Assembly (NCBI GenBank): GCA_036417435.1
Contig: CM070900.1
Coordinates: forward strand, 167,328,815 to 167,392,814
Direction of reading: 5' to 3'
From: Inia geoffrensis
Lineage: Eukaryota > Chordata > Mammalia > Artiodactyla > Iniidae
DNA: 64,000 nt
The notes beneath the pieces are model-generated. The model was not told where the DNA came from. It saw only the letters and a list, made by a program, of their open reading frames with translations, and searched no databases. Each line of letters opens with the position of its first letter. Positions within the stretch are counted from its first letter, which is position 1. This document shows, piece by piece, positions 12,891 through 24,899 of the stretch. Both the position numbers and the translations under genes were made by a program.

Positions 12891-13067
12891 ATATTGCAAA
12901 TTAGGAGAAGAAGTGTTGGTCTTTATGATGATTACATTTATTCTTAACAAGTTGGGAAAGGCAACACAAAATATCTTGAAAATTACTATCATCTAGAGAA
13001 CACTGTGGCTTTAAAGTAATAAAAGTGTATGCTTTATTAATGCACAGTAACTTTTTATTTGGGTATT

Positions 13068-13113
13068 TTTTCCAAGGCACCGGTGCCTTGGAAAACAAGG
13101 CACCGGTGCCTTG
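13068..13113. repeat. Duplicated perfect palindrome
   Basis: A 28-bp perfect palindrome at 13,068-13,095 has core ccaaggcaccggtgccttgg flanked by tttt and aaaa. It is followed directly by an 18-bp perfect palindrome, caaggcaccggtgccttg, at 13,096-13,113. Both share an ACCGGT centre with a CpG. A half-copy (caaggtgcc) follows at about 13,131. The block is GC-rich within AT-rich DNA. Origin and function unknown. Confidence 0.97.
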
Positions 13114-15893
13114 GAGAAAGTTTGAGCCATCAAGGTGCCCTGTATATGTCTTTGTGAATGTACCTCTGAAGTGTAGCTTTTGTTTCTTCCCTTATAAAAT
13201 GTGCAGTGGAGTATTTTCAAGGAAGCATGGGAAAGTATCTTGTGCAGTAAAGGAAAGTCCTTTACTCTGGGATAATTAATTTGACCAACACTATTCAAGA
13301 AAAGCTTTGATGTTTAAAAAACGTTTTATTCATTAGTGTTGGTATACATATATTTGCTTAAAATAGTCAAAGATAAGGCTAAATGATTGAATTTCCAATG
13401 TTTTCCTAAGTAGATTTGATACATTCCTAACCAAGTATGTTTTAATCCCTCATTTGATATTTATTCAACTTATTAATATCTTTTTAAAGTAGCACTAGGA
13501 AGGGTTTCACTTAAATTATCTTAAGAATTTTTTATGTTGACTATATTTTGCATAGTTATGCTCATTTCTCAATTCTACATATATTGTGAGTAAATACAGT
13601 AAAATTATCCAAATATGTTGTTGTCTTTGACTTTTCAACCTCAAGTCATATGTAAGTCCATGTTTTCTGTCACAAAATCTTACTTGATGACATATCTCTT
13701 TAAATTATTTTTAAAGTATAATGAACGGACATGCTAAAACATGTTTGCTAATTATGAGGCCAGAAGCACAAACAAAAACATATAAATTATTCTACTCTTC
13801 TATTTATATTCATTGCATATCAATTAAGACACAAAGAGTGTGGAGAAATAGTCAAATTTTTCTGTCACATTTTAAATAAGAATGGAGACGTGTTGGCAAT
13901 TTTTCAAAATAACTGTGAATGTACAATTGTCTCCATCTCCATCTATATCTAATTATCTATCTGTTTATCTATCAAATTTTGAAGTGGCATTTATTCCCAG
14001 CATGTATTAATATGTAATTCCTTAACAGTTGTCAAGCCCCACATTAAACATCACTTCCAAATACTGGGCTTGCCCCCACTCTCCTCCCGCCAACACACCA
14101 AAAGCAACCATGATCTCTTTTTATCTCATGTATCATAATGGCAATGATTTGTGTGATTATATTTTCACTACATCTCTCAGGCTGAATCAAATATAAGCCA
14201 TGTAAGGATGGAAAAAGTTTATATTCTTCTTTGGTTCATTGTCAATAAATTTCCTATCAAGTATCTGTGACAATCCCCAGAGTAAAATGGTGTTATTCAA
14301 ATTCAAATCCATCTTATTCAGAGTCAGTGTGGATATTTAGTTTAACTGTGCTCAATTTTCATTCCCATTCAATCATAAATCAAATGACAATTTTAAAACA
14401 TTTCCTTCTGCTTTAAGAAGCTTACTATACAAAATGTTTTATTACCTTAGCAAAATATGTCAATGCAATACATATGCTGAAACAAAAATAATTAATGTTT
14501 ACAGATTGTATTTCATGTTATACTAGATCATGGGTGATTATAATTTTATATAAAATTATTATAAAACAAATAAAAATTATAAAGAATATAGAAAGTGAAG
14601 TAAAAATATATAAACCCTTTAAAATCATCCTTCATAATCTCAAAACATAAGGAAGAAACTTGTGTTTAAGCTAATATTTTAGCTTTCTATTCCATGAACA
14701 CTTGTTCTCCTGTGAAACTATGTAGTAATCGATGTGGATGTGGACGCAGTTTATGTTACTAGAGATTTTTCCATAGGTGAGATATATGTATACATTTGCA
14801 TACATAACACGTGTACATATGTATATAGTTCCATGCACATAATCATGTGTGTATAATGTACGTAATACATATGCTATAAGTTGGTATATGCATTATAACT
14901 TTGTATCATGATTACAGCTTTTTTCTTTAAAATCACTTTGCTAATAGTTTCCCGTATGATTAATTTTAAAATATTTTTTAATAGTTACACATTACCTTCT
15001 TCTTCTTACTCATCTCAGACTATCTCAATCCATATAAAATCTTTGTATAGCATCTATTCTTCTTTCATAAAGAGGAATTGCCATGATGTATGGGTATTCT
15101 CTCAATGTGATAGTGAAACAATGATTAACTGAAATGAGTTATTTCTACCACAATTTTCTTGAAAATTTTTGTATCATTTCCAGTATGAACAGCTCTTAAG
15201 TCTATTTCCAGTTCCCTAAATCTAAATGCTGTTCTTGTTTTAGACCCAGAAGTATATGTTACCTACTGTGTAAAATCTATAAACATCTTCCTTTCTTTTT
15301 ATTTTCCGTATGTTGCATCCTCCATCAGCATGCAAAGATAAACAATGGTAGAGGCAAAATAAAGGTAGAGAGTATTCTGTCTAGTTCTCAAGGCAGTGCC
15401 AGCATCACCTTCACCCAAGTATACAGTTGGTTGCCAATGCCAGTTTGTATGCTATTATATAGTTTGTTTGTTCTATTATTGTTTATTTTTATTCCTTGTG
15501 GCATTCAGTGTGTGGAAGAAAACAATTCTCTTCAAACCTTTTTTTCGGATGGGTAGTATTGCATTTTGATTCCTTAAAACATTTTTGTATATTGATTTGA
15601 ATATTAGACACTACTTTATACACTGGACTGCATCAATAAATAAAGAGCTTACTCTATTATTGAAGGAAGAAAACAATAACATATATAAAAAACAATTTCA
15701 GTGTGCACAAACACTATGAATAAATGTGGAAGAGGCTCTTGTCATAGAAAATTATGAAAGAGGCTAATTTAGTAGAGTGGTCAAAGTAATCTCATTTGAG
15801 CTGAGACTTCAATGATAAGAAAGTAGTCACATGACATTCTGGAGGATGCATATTCTATACACTGTGGGGGGGAAAGGACATGTAATAATGCAT

Positions 15894-15895
<2 letters not shown>
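13114..15895. other. AT-rich, no gene recognised
   Basis: No reading frame with family resemblance. Alternating purine-pyrimidine stretches (tatgtatac/gcatac) occur near 14,780-14,880. Fragments of old repeats are likely but I could not assign them. Confidence 0.4.
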
Positions 15896-15957
<62 letters not shown>

Positions 15958-15962
15958 TTTTT
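15896..15962. repeat. (TA)n microsatellite plus T22
   Basis: About 22 TA units followed directly by 22 T, the same layout as at 12,535. L2-derived sequence begins to its right. Confidence 0.97.
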
Positions 15963-16500
15963 AACACAGGAGACTAGCAAGGGAAGAGAACCCAAGAAGT
16001 GGTCAGAGATGAAGGCAGGTTAGGTCACTATAGGTCATGTAAAGAGGTTTGGATTTTACACAAGACATAAAATGGGGATATTGTAAGTTTTAGGAAGGAC
16101 TGCGACATGAACTCACATATACTATATTTAAAAATTTTTAAATAATATAATATGTTTTATTTTTAAATTTTTATGGATATTATGTGGTGAATGAGTCATA
16201 TGGTGGCCAAGTGTCTATAGAACAGGGATAAGTTAGGAAATTCTTTTTTTTTTTTTTTTTTTTTGCGGTACATGGGCCTCTCACTGCTGCGGCCTCTCCC
16301 GCTGCGGAGCACAGGCTCCGGACGCGCAGGCTCAGTGGCCATGGCCCACGGGCCCAGCCGCTCCGTGGCACGCGGGATCTTCCCCGACCGGGGCAGGAAC
16401 CCGTGTCCCCTGCATCAGCAGGCAAACTCTCAACCACTGCGCCACCAGGGAAGCCCCAGTTAGGAAATTCTTGCAGTAATTTGAACATCTGATGATGTAT
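15963..16500 (-). mobile_element. L2 LINE fragment, split by a CHR SINE
   Basis: The plus strand shows antisense L2, for example ggtcatgtaaagaggtttgg on the left, and after the SINE gttaggaaattcttgcagta, which continues the L2 consensus (a gttaggaggctattgcagtaat-like segment). The continuity across the insertion shows the SINE arrived later. Very diverged, non-coding. Confidence 0.6.
16246..16457 (-). mobile_element. CHR-type SINE with perfect TSD
   Basis: A complete CHR SINE lies on the minus strand: poly-T (its A-tail) at the left, tRNA-like head at the right ending gcgccaccagggaagcccc. It is flanked by a perfect 15-bp TSD, agttaggaaattctt, at 16,231-16,245 and 16,458-16,472. High identity to the copy at 43,289 and retained CpGs suggest a fairly recent, lineage-restricted insertion. 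Short reading frames across it are spurious. Confidence 0.96.
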
Positions 16501-18040
16501 ATTTAAAACACCAACTTACGGTATAGCAAAAACATTGAAAAATATTCAAATTCTTTGCAACATCAATTTTACTTTTTATAAATATATGCTAAATAAATAA
16601 TTATGGTTCTGCTATGAGGAGTTTTAGATAATATTCTTATAGTGATATTTAAAATAATAAATTGTTTAACAAATTAAATATCCAAAATAGACATTCATGT
16701 ATCTTGCCATATGATCTAATATTTTTCCTCACTAAAACTATGCTTTAAAATTATATATCATGACATAATATGTTGTTTATGATACATCACTAAAAAACAG
16801 ATTTAAAAACCTGTATACTTCTATTTGAGTATGATTATATTTGCCACCTCTGCTTGTATTTATTTTCTTTCCCCTAAATCTTCCTTAAATGACAAAGAAG
16901 GAATAAACTAGATATTATCTAAAGAGGTAAGAAGAATTAGTGAGTTTTATTTCCAGTAGTAAAATGATGTAAATAACTGAACAAATTTGTACTACTAAGG
17001 CATGGGTGGGTAAGCTGGTACTTGCCTAAACATATATCAAGACTTGTTAATAAGTTACCATTATTAGTCAGACAGTATTGGAAGAGGAATAATAGGCAAT
17101 TAGAAATTGTCCCCATGTATAAGAAAATATAAATTATGCAATTAATACTTCAACTGAGTAAAAAGTCAGTAATTCTGTGACAGTTGAATATCCAGCTAGA
17201 AAAAATACAGGCTCCTAGTTCACATTATACACAATAAAACCTTATAGTTTTTTTCTTACAAAATATAAGAAAACATAATGTAATATGTTGAAAAAAATAT
17301 TTTAAAATAGCCTTAATTAGGAAGGGTTTCTTAAAACACAAAAAGTGTGAACCACAAGGAAAACAATTAAATTTTTGAACAAATTAATATTAAATGTTTG
17401 AATAGTAAAGTAAACCATGAGCAGAGTAAAATTAGAAGTCATAGAGAGATACAACTAATAAATTATTCAGAATGTATTAAAAAGAAATACAGTCATTCAA
17501 GACCAAAAAATAATTAAATAAATAAAAGCAAATGATCCTACTGAAATCTGAGCAAATTTGGACAAAATCTATGATCATATATTTCATGGAAGAGACACAC
17601 CTGGACAATGCTCTGATGCACAATTGTTAAGAACATTTCAATAAATCGATGGGAGATGTCATTTTAAATTGTGATTATTGAAGCATGGAAACTTTCATGC
17701 ACTGTTGATGGTGGTTAAACTTATAAATTTAAGATGTCATTCAAAAATAGAGTGAACATATTCCACCCTATCCTAAGCAACATAGCAGGGAACAAGGATT
17801 TCCAGAAATCTATCCTAAATCATCACAGCATGAATACTAGAATCTATGCAAGAGTCACATTCAAATACATTAAAATAAAAATTCCAGCAGGGCTTTTAAT
17901 GAAGCTTGAAAGACTGGATTTAAATTTTATAAGAACAAGAATCATATTATAGCCAAGATACTCATGAAGAAGTAGAATGTGTTGAAGGACATGCCCCACT
18001 GGATATTATAAGTTATTAAGTTGTATTTTACTAAATAAAA

Positions 18041-18048
<8 letters not shown>
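16501..18048. other. AT-rich, no gene recognised
   Basis: No supported gene. The part from about 17,440 to 18,045 has A-rich, L1-like composition and may be old L1M on the plus strand, joining the fragment at 18,160, but I cannot show it. Confidence 0.35.

Positions 18049-18124
<76 letters not shown>
18049..18124. repeat. Compound (TA)n-(CA)n microsatellite
   Basis: A TA tract at 18,049-18,086 is followed by an AC tract at about 18,094-18,124. Likely polymorphic. Confidence 0.97.
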
Positions 18125-18129
<5 letters not shown>

Positions 18130-18159
18130 TACACCAGGGGGTGTATGCAATATTAGTAT

Positions 18160-18500
18160 GTCAATAACAGCAGTATTGTTAATAAAAAAAGGTCGAGTAG
18201 GAAGGAAATATTCAACAATTACATACTAAATAGATAAATATATTGTGGTCTATTCATACAATGAAAAACTATGTTTTTGGGAAAATAGACAAATTAAAGG
18301 AATAAAGTTTCAAGCATCAATGTGGATGGATCGCAAATACAATTTATCTTAATAAAAATAGGACAAATTACAATTATAAGAAATTGGAAAACAGAGAAAA
18401 CATCAATCCATTATTTGTAAAGTCATGGTTAATTAAATTATTTTTAAATATAGAAATATGAAATTCATAGTAATTATTTATGTAATGCAAATATTTAGCA
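18160..18500 (+). mobile_element. Old L1M fragment, ORF2 3' end region
   Basis: Sequence such as tattgtggtctattcataca, followed by an aatgaaaaactatg-like stretch and aatgtggatggatcgcaaat, matches the typical L1M ORF2 3' end. Plus orientation; no intact frame. Confidence 0.55.
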
Positions 18501-19650
18501 ACTAAGAATATAGTAGAATCTTAACACTAGATAGGAACTTCAGAAACATTTACCCAATTGTTTTATATTTCCATAAGAAATGTATGATAATTACAGGAAT
18601 GCCCCACTCACACATAAACACAGTTAACTAGCTTCGAAGTGTAAGCATAATTTTGGCTCAAGTATAGTAAAAAATAATTGTGTGATCTATGAAGGGGTGC
18701 ATGAACTTCGTGTCATGTTGGCGTTATCATATTTTAGTAGTGAGAAAGAGGCTGAACATTTTGAATATTTTGTTTTACTTTCAAATGACAAATTTAAGAA
18801 TAGAACATATAGTCTATTTTTATTCATATATCTCAACTATGAACACGACACTTTAAAACATTTTGAAGATACTTGAATATAATAATTAGATAAATACCAA
18901 GCCGAATAGTTTTAATTATTTAAATTCTATATTTTTAAAGACTAAATCTTCCTGTAGTTCTCAACTTATCTTAAATGATTGTAAAGATTATGATTCTATT
19001 TTGGTTACTTTCAGTAGCTCTTAATCTTTAATAATGATGCAAAAAGTATATGCACACATACACATACACGCACAATCTTTTTTTATTAACTTAAAATATA
19101 CCCATTTTTTAGTCCCTTTGTGCTGCATTCAATTATTTGTATAACACCTTTTGCTATTAAAATTTATCTAAATGCATTTTCTGTAGTTATTAAAATATTC
19201 TACTCTTTTAAATTATCCTTGCATTGCATTCTAACATAATTCATTTAACACCTGTCTATTTCTTGTCTCCTTGCTTCAGTATTGACTCTTTTATGGCTTT
19301 GTATCCATAACAATAATACAACGCACAGAGAAACAAGTAATTCATTTGAGAACATCTATTCAGAAAATTGCTACATCTTTGAACTCCAAAACAAAATCAT
19401 ATATTTGATTTAATAATACATAAGCTATGCTGAGATAGTTAACATTTATTCCATGAGGTGTTTTTCATTTTTATTCATTCTTTTCAAGGAAAAAAAAAAA
19501 AAAACCTTTTCAATCACATTTTAAACAAAACACTTCTGTAACCATTACACTGAAGATTATGAAAGAGAAATATGTTACTTCTCAACAAACAACTCCATCA
19601 TTAGAGAAACAGAGATGTATGCTGAAAACATCTTTTTAAAACTTTTCTTA
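18501..19650. other. AT-rich, no gene recognised
   Basis: Only short chance reading frames. No repeat family assigned. Confidence 0.4.
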
Positions 19651-19736
19651 GGGCTTCCCTGGTGGCGCAGTGGTTGAGAATCTGCAAAAATAAAATAAAT
19701 AGATAAGAATTTAAAAAGCTAAAAAAAAAAAAAAAA
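19651..19736 (+). mobile_element. Head-only CHR SINE
   Basis: The first roughly 35 bases match the CHR SINE 5' end (gggcttccctggtggcgcag, then tggttgaga). The sequence then passes directly into A-rich DNA ending in about 16 A. The middle and 3' domains seen at 43,289 are missing. Either internally deleted or retroposed from a truncated RNA. Confidence 0.88.
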
Positions 19737-20489
19737 CTTAGATTATTGTTTAGTTTTGATAGACTTGAATGCCAAATACATGGTGTTTCCTAATCCATCT
19801 CAGTATTATCTGAGCAATTTTTATTTTTTTCATAATCTATAAGTCCTATAAGGAAAACAGTGCAAATACTAGGTAGGAGATAGAAATGAAGTTAGAAGTT
19901 GGCAGCCTTCAGATTCAGTAGTCATTACTGAATGTCCACATCCATATTATTGAAGCAATTTGTAACTGATAGACATAGTTGTTTCCACAATGGTGAGAGG
20001 AAAATAGGAAGGATAGGATGCAGTGTAGTTACCAGAATCTCTTACGTGACATTTTGCCATTAGAATGTCATAGCAATTAGGAAAATGAGGACATTAAAAG
20101 GTGTATCCCGAGTTTATAATCTAGCCAAAGCTTTCTTTTTCCAGCCCTGCAATCCATATTCAATTTGAACCTTAGAAGGACCTTTTATAGTTAAGTAATG
20201 GAGAAAACTATATCAGGTCTTTTATATATATTAGGATCCTGTGAACACAGTAGGTTATACAGAACAAAATGTAAAAGTTAAGATAAAGTCTTGAAGTCAT
20301 TCTGCCCACCTGGATAGTGCCATTAAGTGGAAATTATTCCAGATCCACTTGATAAAAATAAATAAAATCTTGTACAATTATTGATTAAAGATATTTCAAT
20401 GCTATCATAATAGGATTGAAACAGTCAGGGAACTTATCAGGGATGGACAAGTTATAAGCATCAGTGATCTGGAATATCACTTCAGTATC
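19737..20489. other. No recognisable feature
   Basis: AT-rich, no gene or named repeat seen. Confidence 0.4.
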
Positions 20490-20497
20490 CTTTAAAG

Positions 20498-20731
20498 CAG
20501 GGGTCCCCAACCCCCAGTCTACGGACTTGTACAGGTCTGCGGCCTTTTAGGAACTGGGCCACACTCAGGAGGTGAGCGGCGGGCAAGCCAGCAAAGCTTC
20601 ATCTGCCACTCCCCATCGCTCCCCATCACTCGCGTTACCACCTGAACCATACTCCCTGACCCTGCCCCAGTCTGTGGAAAAATTGTCTTCCACGAAACCG
20701 GTCCCTGCTGCCAAGATGTTGGGGACCGCTG
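20498..20731 (+). mobile_element. MER1-type hAT-Charlie MITE
   Basis: A non-autonomous DNA transposon, 234 bp. The terminal inverted repeats are caggggtccccaac and gttggggaccgctg. Internal blocks (ggaggtgagcggcgggcaag; ttgtcttccacgaaaccggt) match my recollection of MER1A/MER1B. It is flanked by a perfect 8-bp TSD, ctttaaag, at 20,490-20,497 and 20,732-20,739, the length hAT transposases make. It lacks the transposase. The 67-codon reading frame over it is spurious. Confidence 0.93.
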
Positions 20732-20739
20732 CTTTAAAG

Positions 20740-21504
20740 TCTACTGGAAACTGTTACATAGAACAACAGTGCTAATGGTAGTCTTGGATTAAAAGGTTTC
20801 CATAAAAGGACCATGTATCAAGGACTGGACAGGATTTTACAATTGCCTTAACTGGGGTACATAGAATGTAATGTGTTTTAAGAGTAGATAATATAAATAG
20901 TAAGATAGCATTTCCAATACATAATTGAACTAAAAACCTATTGAATATCTTTTGTAGAGGATAAGAAATGAAAAAGGAGACCCTCCATTTAAAACATTAC
21001 AAAAACTTTAATTTTCTGAGTTGGATACAATATAATTTATGTTTCTTAAAAACAGTATAGGAATTCTTTCAGCACAACATTTAAATCAGTTCAAGTACAT
21101 AGACTCCTTTGTCAGACTAATGTTAAGATTATCTTACCAGATTTTATTCTAAAGCTGAGAACTCAATATGCAGGTAGTGGGTGTCTGTGGAACCAGCTAT
21201 GAGAAAGTGTGCAAAACAGAGGAAAGAAAACAATGTTGACACAGATAATACATAAATATTCTCCTAATTGAAATATGAGAATGATTTTTTTTGTATTAAA
21301 CATTACATGAAGTGTTTATTGCAAAGCATTGAACAAATAAGAAACTGTTGAATATACAGTATTTTTCTATCATCAATGAGATTATCTATAAATGAAGACA
21401 TTGTAGACTTCAAAGAAGAGAAGGAAAATGTAAAGAAGTTTCTGAGTCAGAAGTCACATATAATTAGTGCACAGTGGCATGATGCCAAAGCATATTAATT
21501 ATTC
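20740..21504. other. No recognisable feature
   Basis: AT-rich, no gene or named repeat seen. Confidence 0.4.
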
Positions 21505-21630
21505 ATTGGATGCTTAGCTCCTGGAGGCCCATGGATATGGCTTGTCACTATTTAAACCCCAAATGCTCTTTATGATTCCCAACAGATAATAAACACCATC
21601 CAACAAACCGACCGATTCACTCATTCAAAG
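21505..21630 (+). mobile_element. Possible L2/MIR 3' end
   Basis: The pattern gcttagctcctggaggccca, then cagataataaacaccatcca and a cactcattcaaag end, resembles the shared 3' end of L2/MIR-type elements. Low certainty. Confidence 0.35.
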
Positions 21631-21689
21631 TTAATGTGTGCAAAGTAATTGTACATTACCATTTTCTAAAGCAATGTGAGAAATAAATT

Positions 21690-21764
21690 TTATTTAGTAA
21701 TTTTAACAGTTTAACAGTTAAAATTACAGTTTACTAAATAAATCTTATTTAGTAATTTTAACAG
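21690..21764. repeat. Direct plus inverted repeat, stem-loop capable
   Basis: The 20-mer ttatttagtaattttaacag occurs at 21,690-21,709 and again at 21,745-21,764. Between them are inverted arms gttaaaatt (21,717-21,725) and ttactaaat (21,731-21,739), so an imperfect AT-rich hairpin can form. Confidence 0.9.
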
Positions 21765-22329
21765 GTCAGTAACAACATTATTTGAAATCATTGTTAGGAA
21801 ACGTACTTTAAGATTTTGTGAGGGCCAGACCATTTTTGGTTTCAGGAAACAGTTGAAAATTTTTAGAAGGACTAGACTTTTAGTGATTTCAACACTGTCA
21901 AAAATATTCCTCTTCAGCTGCAGAATGGCCTCACAAATTTTTTCACACTTTTTTTTTTTCTTAAAAACAAATAAATTGCCTCCTGAAAACATTGTCTCAC
22001 TTCTCATCTTATTCAAATTTGATCCCAATTCAATTCAGCCATTTGAGGCTGGAAGAGAATAGTTACTGTTTGATGGTAATCTCATTAACTTTATTCTCAC
22101 TACCCTTAAATGAGATAATATCCTAAATAATTATATTTTGCTTTTTTTCAATAATGTAAAATATTATGCTGAATGAATTGTCTGTAATGTGAGAATTCAA
22201 ACTTGGATTGCTCGCACTTCCTTTGCTTTCTTGCTTTATTGGGAGATTTAGGTGTGTATACAAATGAAAATGTGTTGGATGCTTATACATCAAAAATTTT
22301 TTAATTGCCTGCTATGAGCTAGTTGTAAA

Positions 22330-22560
22330 CTCTCCCAGGCTCCCTATTTATTTATTTATTATTTTACATAAGAAGGTTCATGTAACTCTTGTCAAGTTCA
22401 GTTAACCTTTTTAAACTTTCATCTGTACTTCAATTATTACAACTATTACTGATATTTTTATTATATTATTTTTATTCTCGGTGGTTTTCTGGTGACATAA
22501 ATAATCAAACAACTACACAGTACATGCCTTTTAGCATGCTTTAGATAAATCTTAAATTTC
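22330..22560 (+). mobile_element. Possible MIR SINE
   Basis: The order gtaactcttgtcaagttcag, ttaacctttttaaactttca, tctgtacttcaattattaca resembles the MIR core (a gacc-ttgggcaagtta to cctcatctgtaaaatg layout). Diverged. Confidence 0.45.
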
Positions 22561-24899
22561 TTCTACATTATACTCACACTTCTCCATGTCCTGCATAGAA
22601 ACTGGTAGCAAATCTGCCAGTGGAAGTGAGAGCTAAAAGACACCAATGACATTGATAGAAATACATATTTCTGAGTTTCAGTATAGTGAAGGATGTCTCT
22701 TGATAAAAATATTTTCAGCTATCCCTGCATTAAACAATCTACCAGTCAATCAATCAGAGGATGACACTGTGTCACAGAAATGCAGTCCGGGAAACTGTGA
22801 TATATAACCTTATATCCTTATATATATAACCTTATATCTATTTTGAACATGCGTCTTTTTAAATGTCAATTTCTTTACAATTATGTCTTAGAAAAGCACA
22901 TAGAAAAACAAATGAAAAAGAAATGTGGCTTATTTTTGAAAAACAAAGAAAAAATAACTGTTAAAGTGATGATTAATAGCTTCAAACCATAAGTAACATA
23001 TTTAATAGCTCTTATTGAAATAATATATTTCATTTAGCAATATTTTGACCCATAATAACAGTTAAGTGGTTTAAAGTGCAGACTCTTTAATGCAAAATTT
23101 TGACTCTTAGGAAACACTGAGATAATTCGATAGATTAAAAAACAAACACTCCAATTTCTATATATATGTATGCATATGCATATATGTATATATACATACC
23201 TATAGCATTACATCCATGCATTCAAAGATATGTATATTTTCATATGTTTATGTTCATAGGTATTAATTTTTATAATGATAAATTCAAACCTATTAAGTCA
23301 GAAGGTGACTGATATTTGATGAATCTCTTTAAAAATCATTATTAAAGTAGTATGAGATATTCATGAATACAATTAGGCTGATATTTGAAGGCTTTTTTTT
23401 GAAGTATTTTCTTACATTATATGATAGTATGTCAGATATTTATGAATAAGAGTAAATCCCATATCAATCTATGCACAAACCTGATGCACACCTAATGGAA
23501 CCTAACAGAACTATCTATGTTATGATGATGTAACTCACTGTATCATTTCTTGGAACTAACATAATTTCCCAGAACTGACAGATATCAATACTACTCCCCT
23601 GTAACTTTTCAGATTAAACAAGTGTCATATGTCTGTCTCATAACGCAATGAAAGAAGCAAAAAAAAACCTCAACATGCTTGTAATTATAACTGTGGTATC
23701 ATATACACATTTTTTTAATAGTTTACTCTGTTACAGTTTTAATAGTTTAAAAAATGGCCTACATCAGCAGTAACATAGTAGACTTATGGCGTAACTACAA
23801 TGATAAGTAAAATGTATTCATTTTTCCAGATAAAGTTATCCAACAGTTGGTGTACCATTTGTAGATTAGGCCCCTAAATAGTCATGATGACAGTGGACTG
23901 AGAATAGGGTCTCCTTTCACCAAGATTAGAGGTCTGCTTTTTTAATGTGTTCCTTGTGAAGTTTCCACAAGCATAATCAGTCTCTTCACTGAGTTATATC
24001 TAAATGAAATGTGAACATAAAGATTAAGGAATTCATAGAATTAATGAATTAATGAAAAATATATGTGATCTAGTTTATAAATTAGCACATTTTTTTTCTT
24101 TCTTTACATCCCCTCATTTCTACATAACAAAATTATACTGACCAAAAGCACATAAAACTGCCTTTCTCTCCTACCTAGCCCACTCTCTCCCTTCCAACCT
24201 GCCTGTGAAGTAGACCTATGCAGTTTCTCTCCCTAAGCAATTTCCCCTTTGGGGGCTCTTTATATTCCCTGATGTGATAATGCAATTGTCTAGTAGATGC
24301 TCTGTTAATGGCTACTCTTTTGTAGAACTAGGCAAAAGTGAGAAGACAAAGAAACTTTATTAGAATTTGAGGAAGAAAAGCTAGGACTACTTATATACCA
24401 ATTTCGAGTCTACTATTTATATGAATAACATAAAACAACATATATGAATAAGATTAAGTAAATGATGGTATATTTTAAATGAACAATGAAGGAAGACTCA
24501 GTGGTAATAAAGGAAATGCTTATTTTTGGTAATAAACTTCAAACTCCAAATTTATTTGGTAGTTTTCATACGACTAACTATAAGCTCAAAAATAAGTAAA
24601 TAAATAAGACAGTAAGTCTAGAGAATTCATAAAAGCAATCTTTTTCTGTGTTTGTTTTCTATTACAGTTAAGTTTCTCTATTTATATTTCTAGCTCCAAA
24701 TTCTTCCTGCTTTTCAGACGTTTTTATTTTCAATTGGCTCTTCAGCATAATTTAAAAAACAAGTTGACTTATCACTGTAAAATAATCATTACCTATTTTC
24801 TGATAACACTCAAATTTGCATTTCAATCCAGATGCCTCTTTTGAGTACAAGATCCAAGTAATTTCTTCACATTCCTTCTTCAGAGGCACCCAGAACTTC
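22561..24899. other. AT-rich, no gene recognised
   Basis: No gene seen. A self-complementary tract with atgcatatgcat units lies near 23,160-23,200. No other structure supported. Confidence 0.4.

Noticed and set aside
16180..16488. Frames over the CHR SINE (both strands)
   Set aside because: SINE sequence is noncoding; similar frames appear at every CHR copy, including 43,243-43,509.
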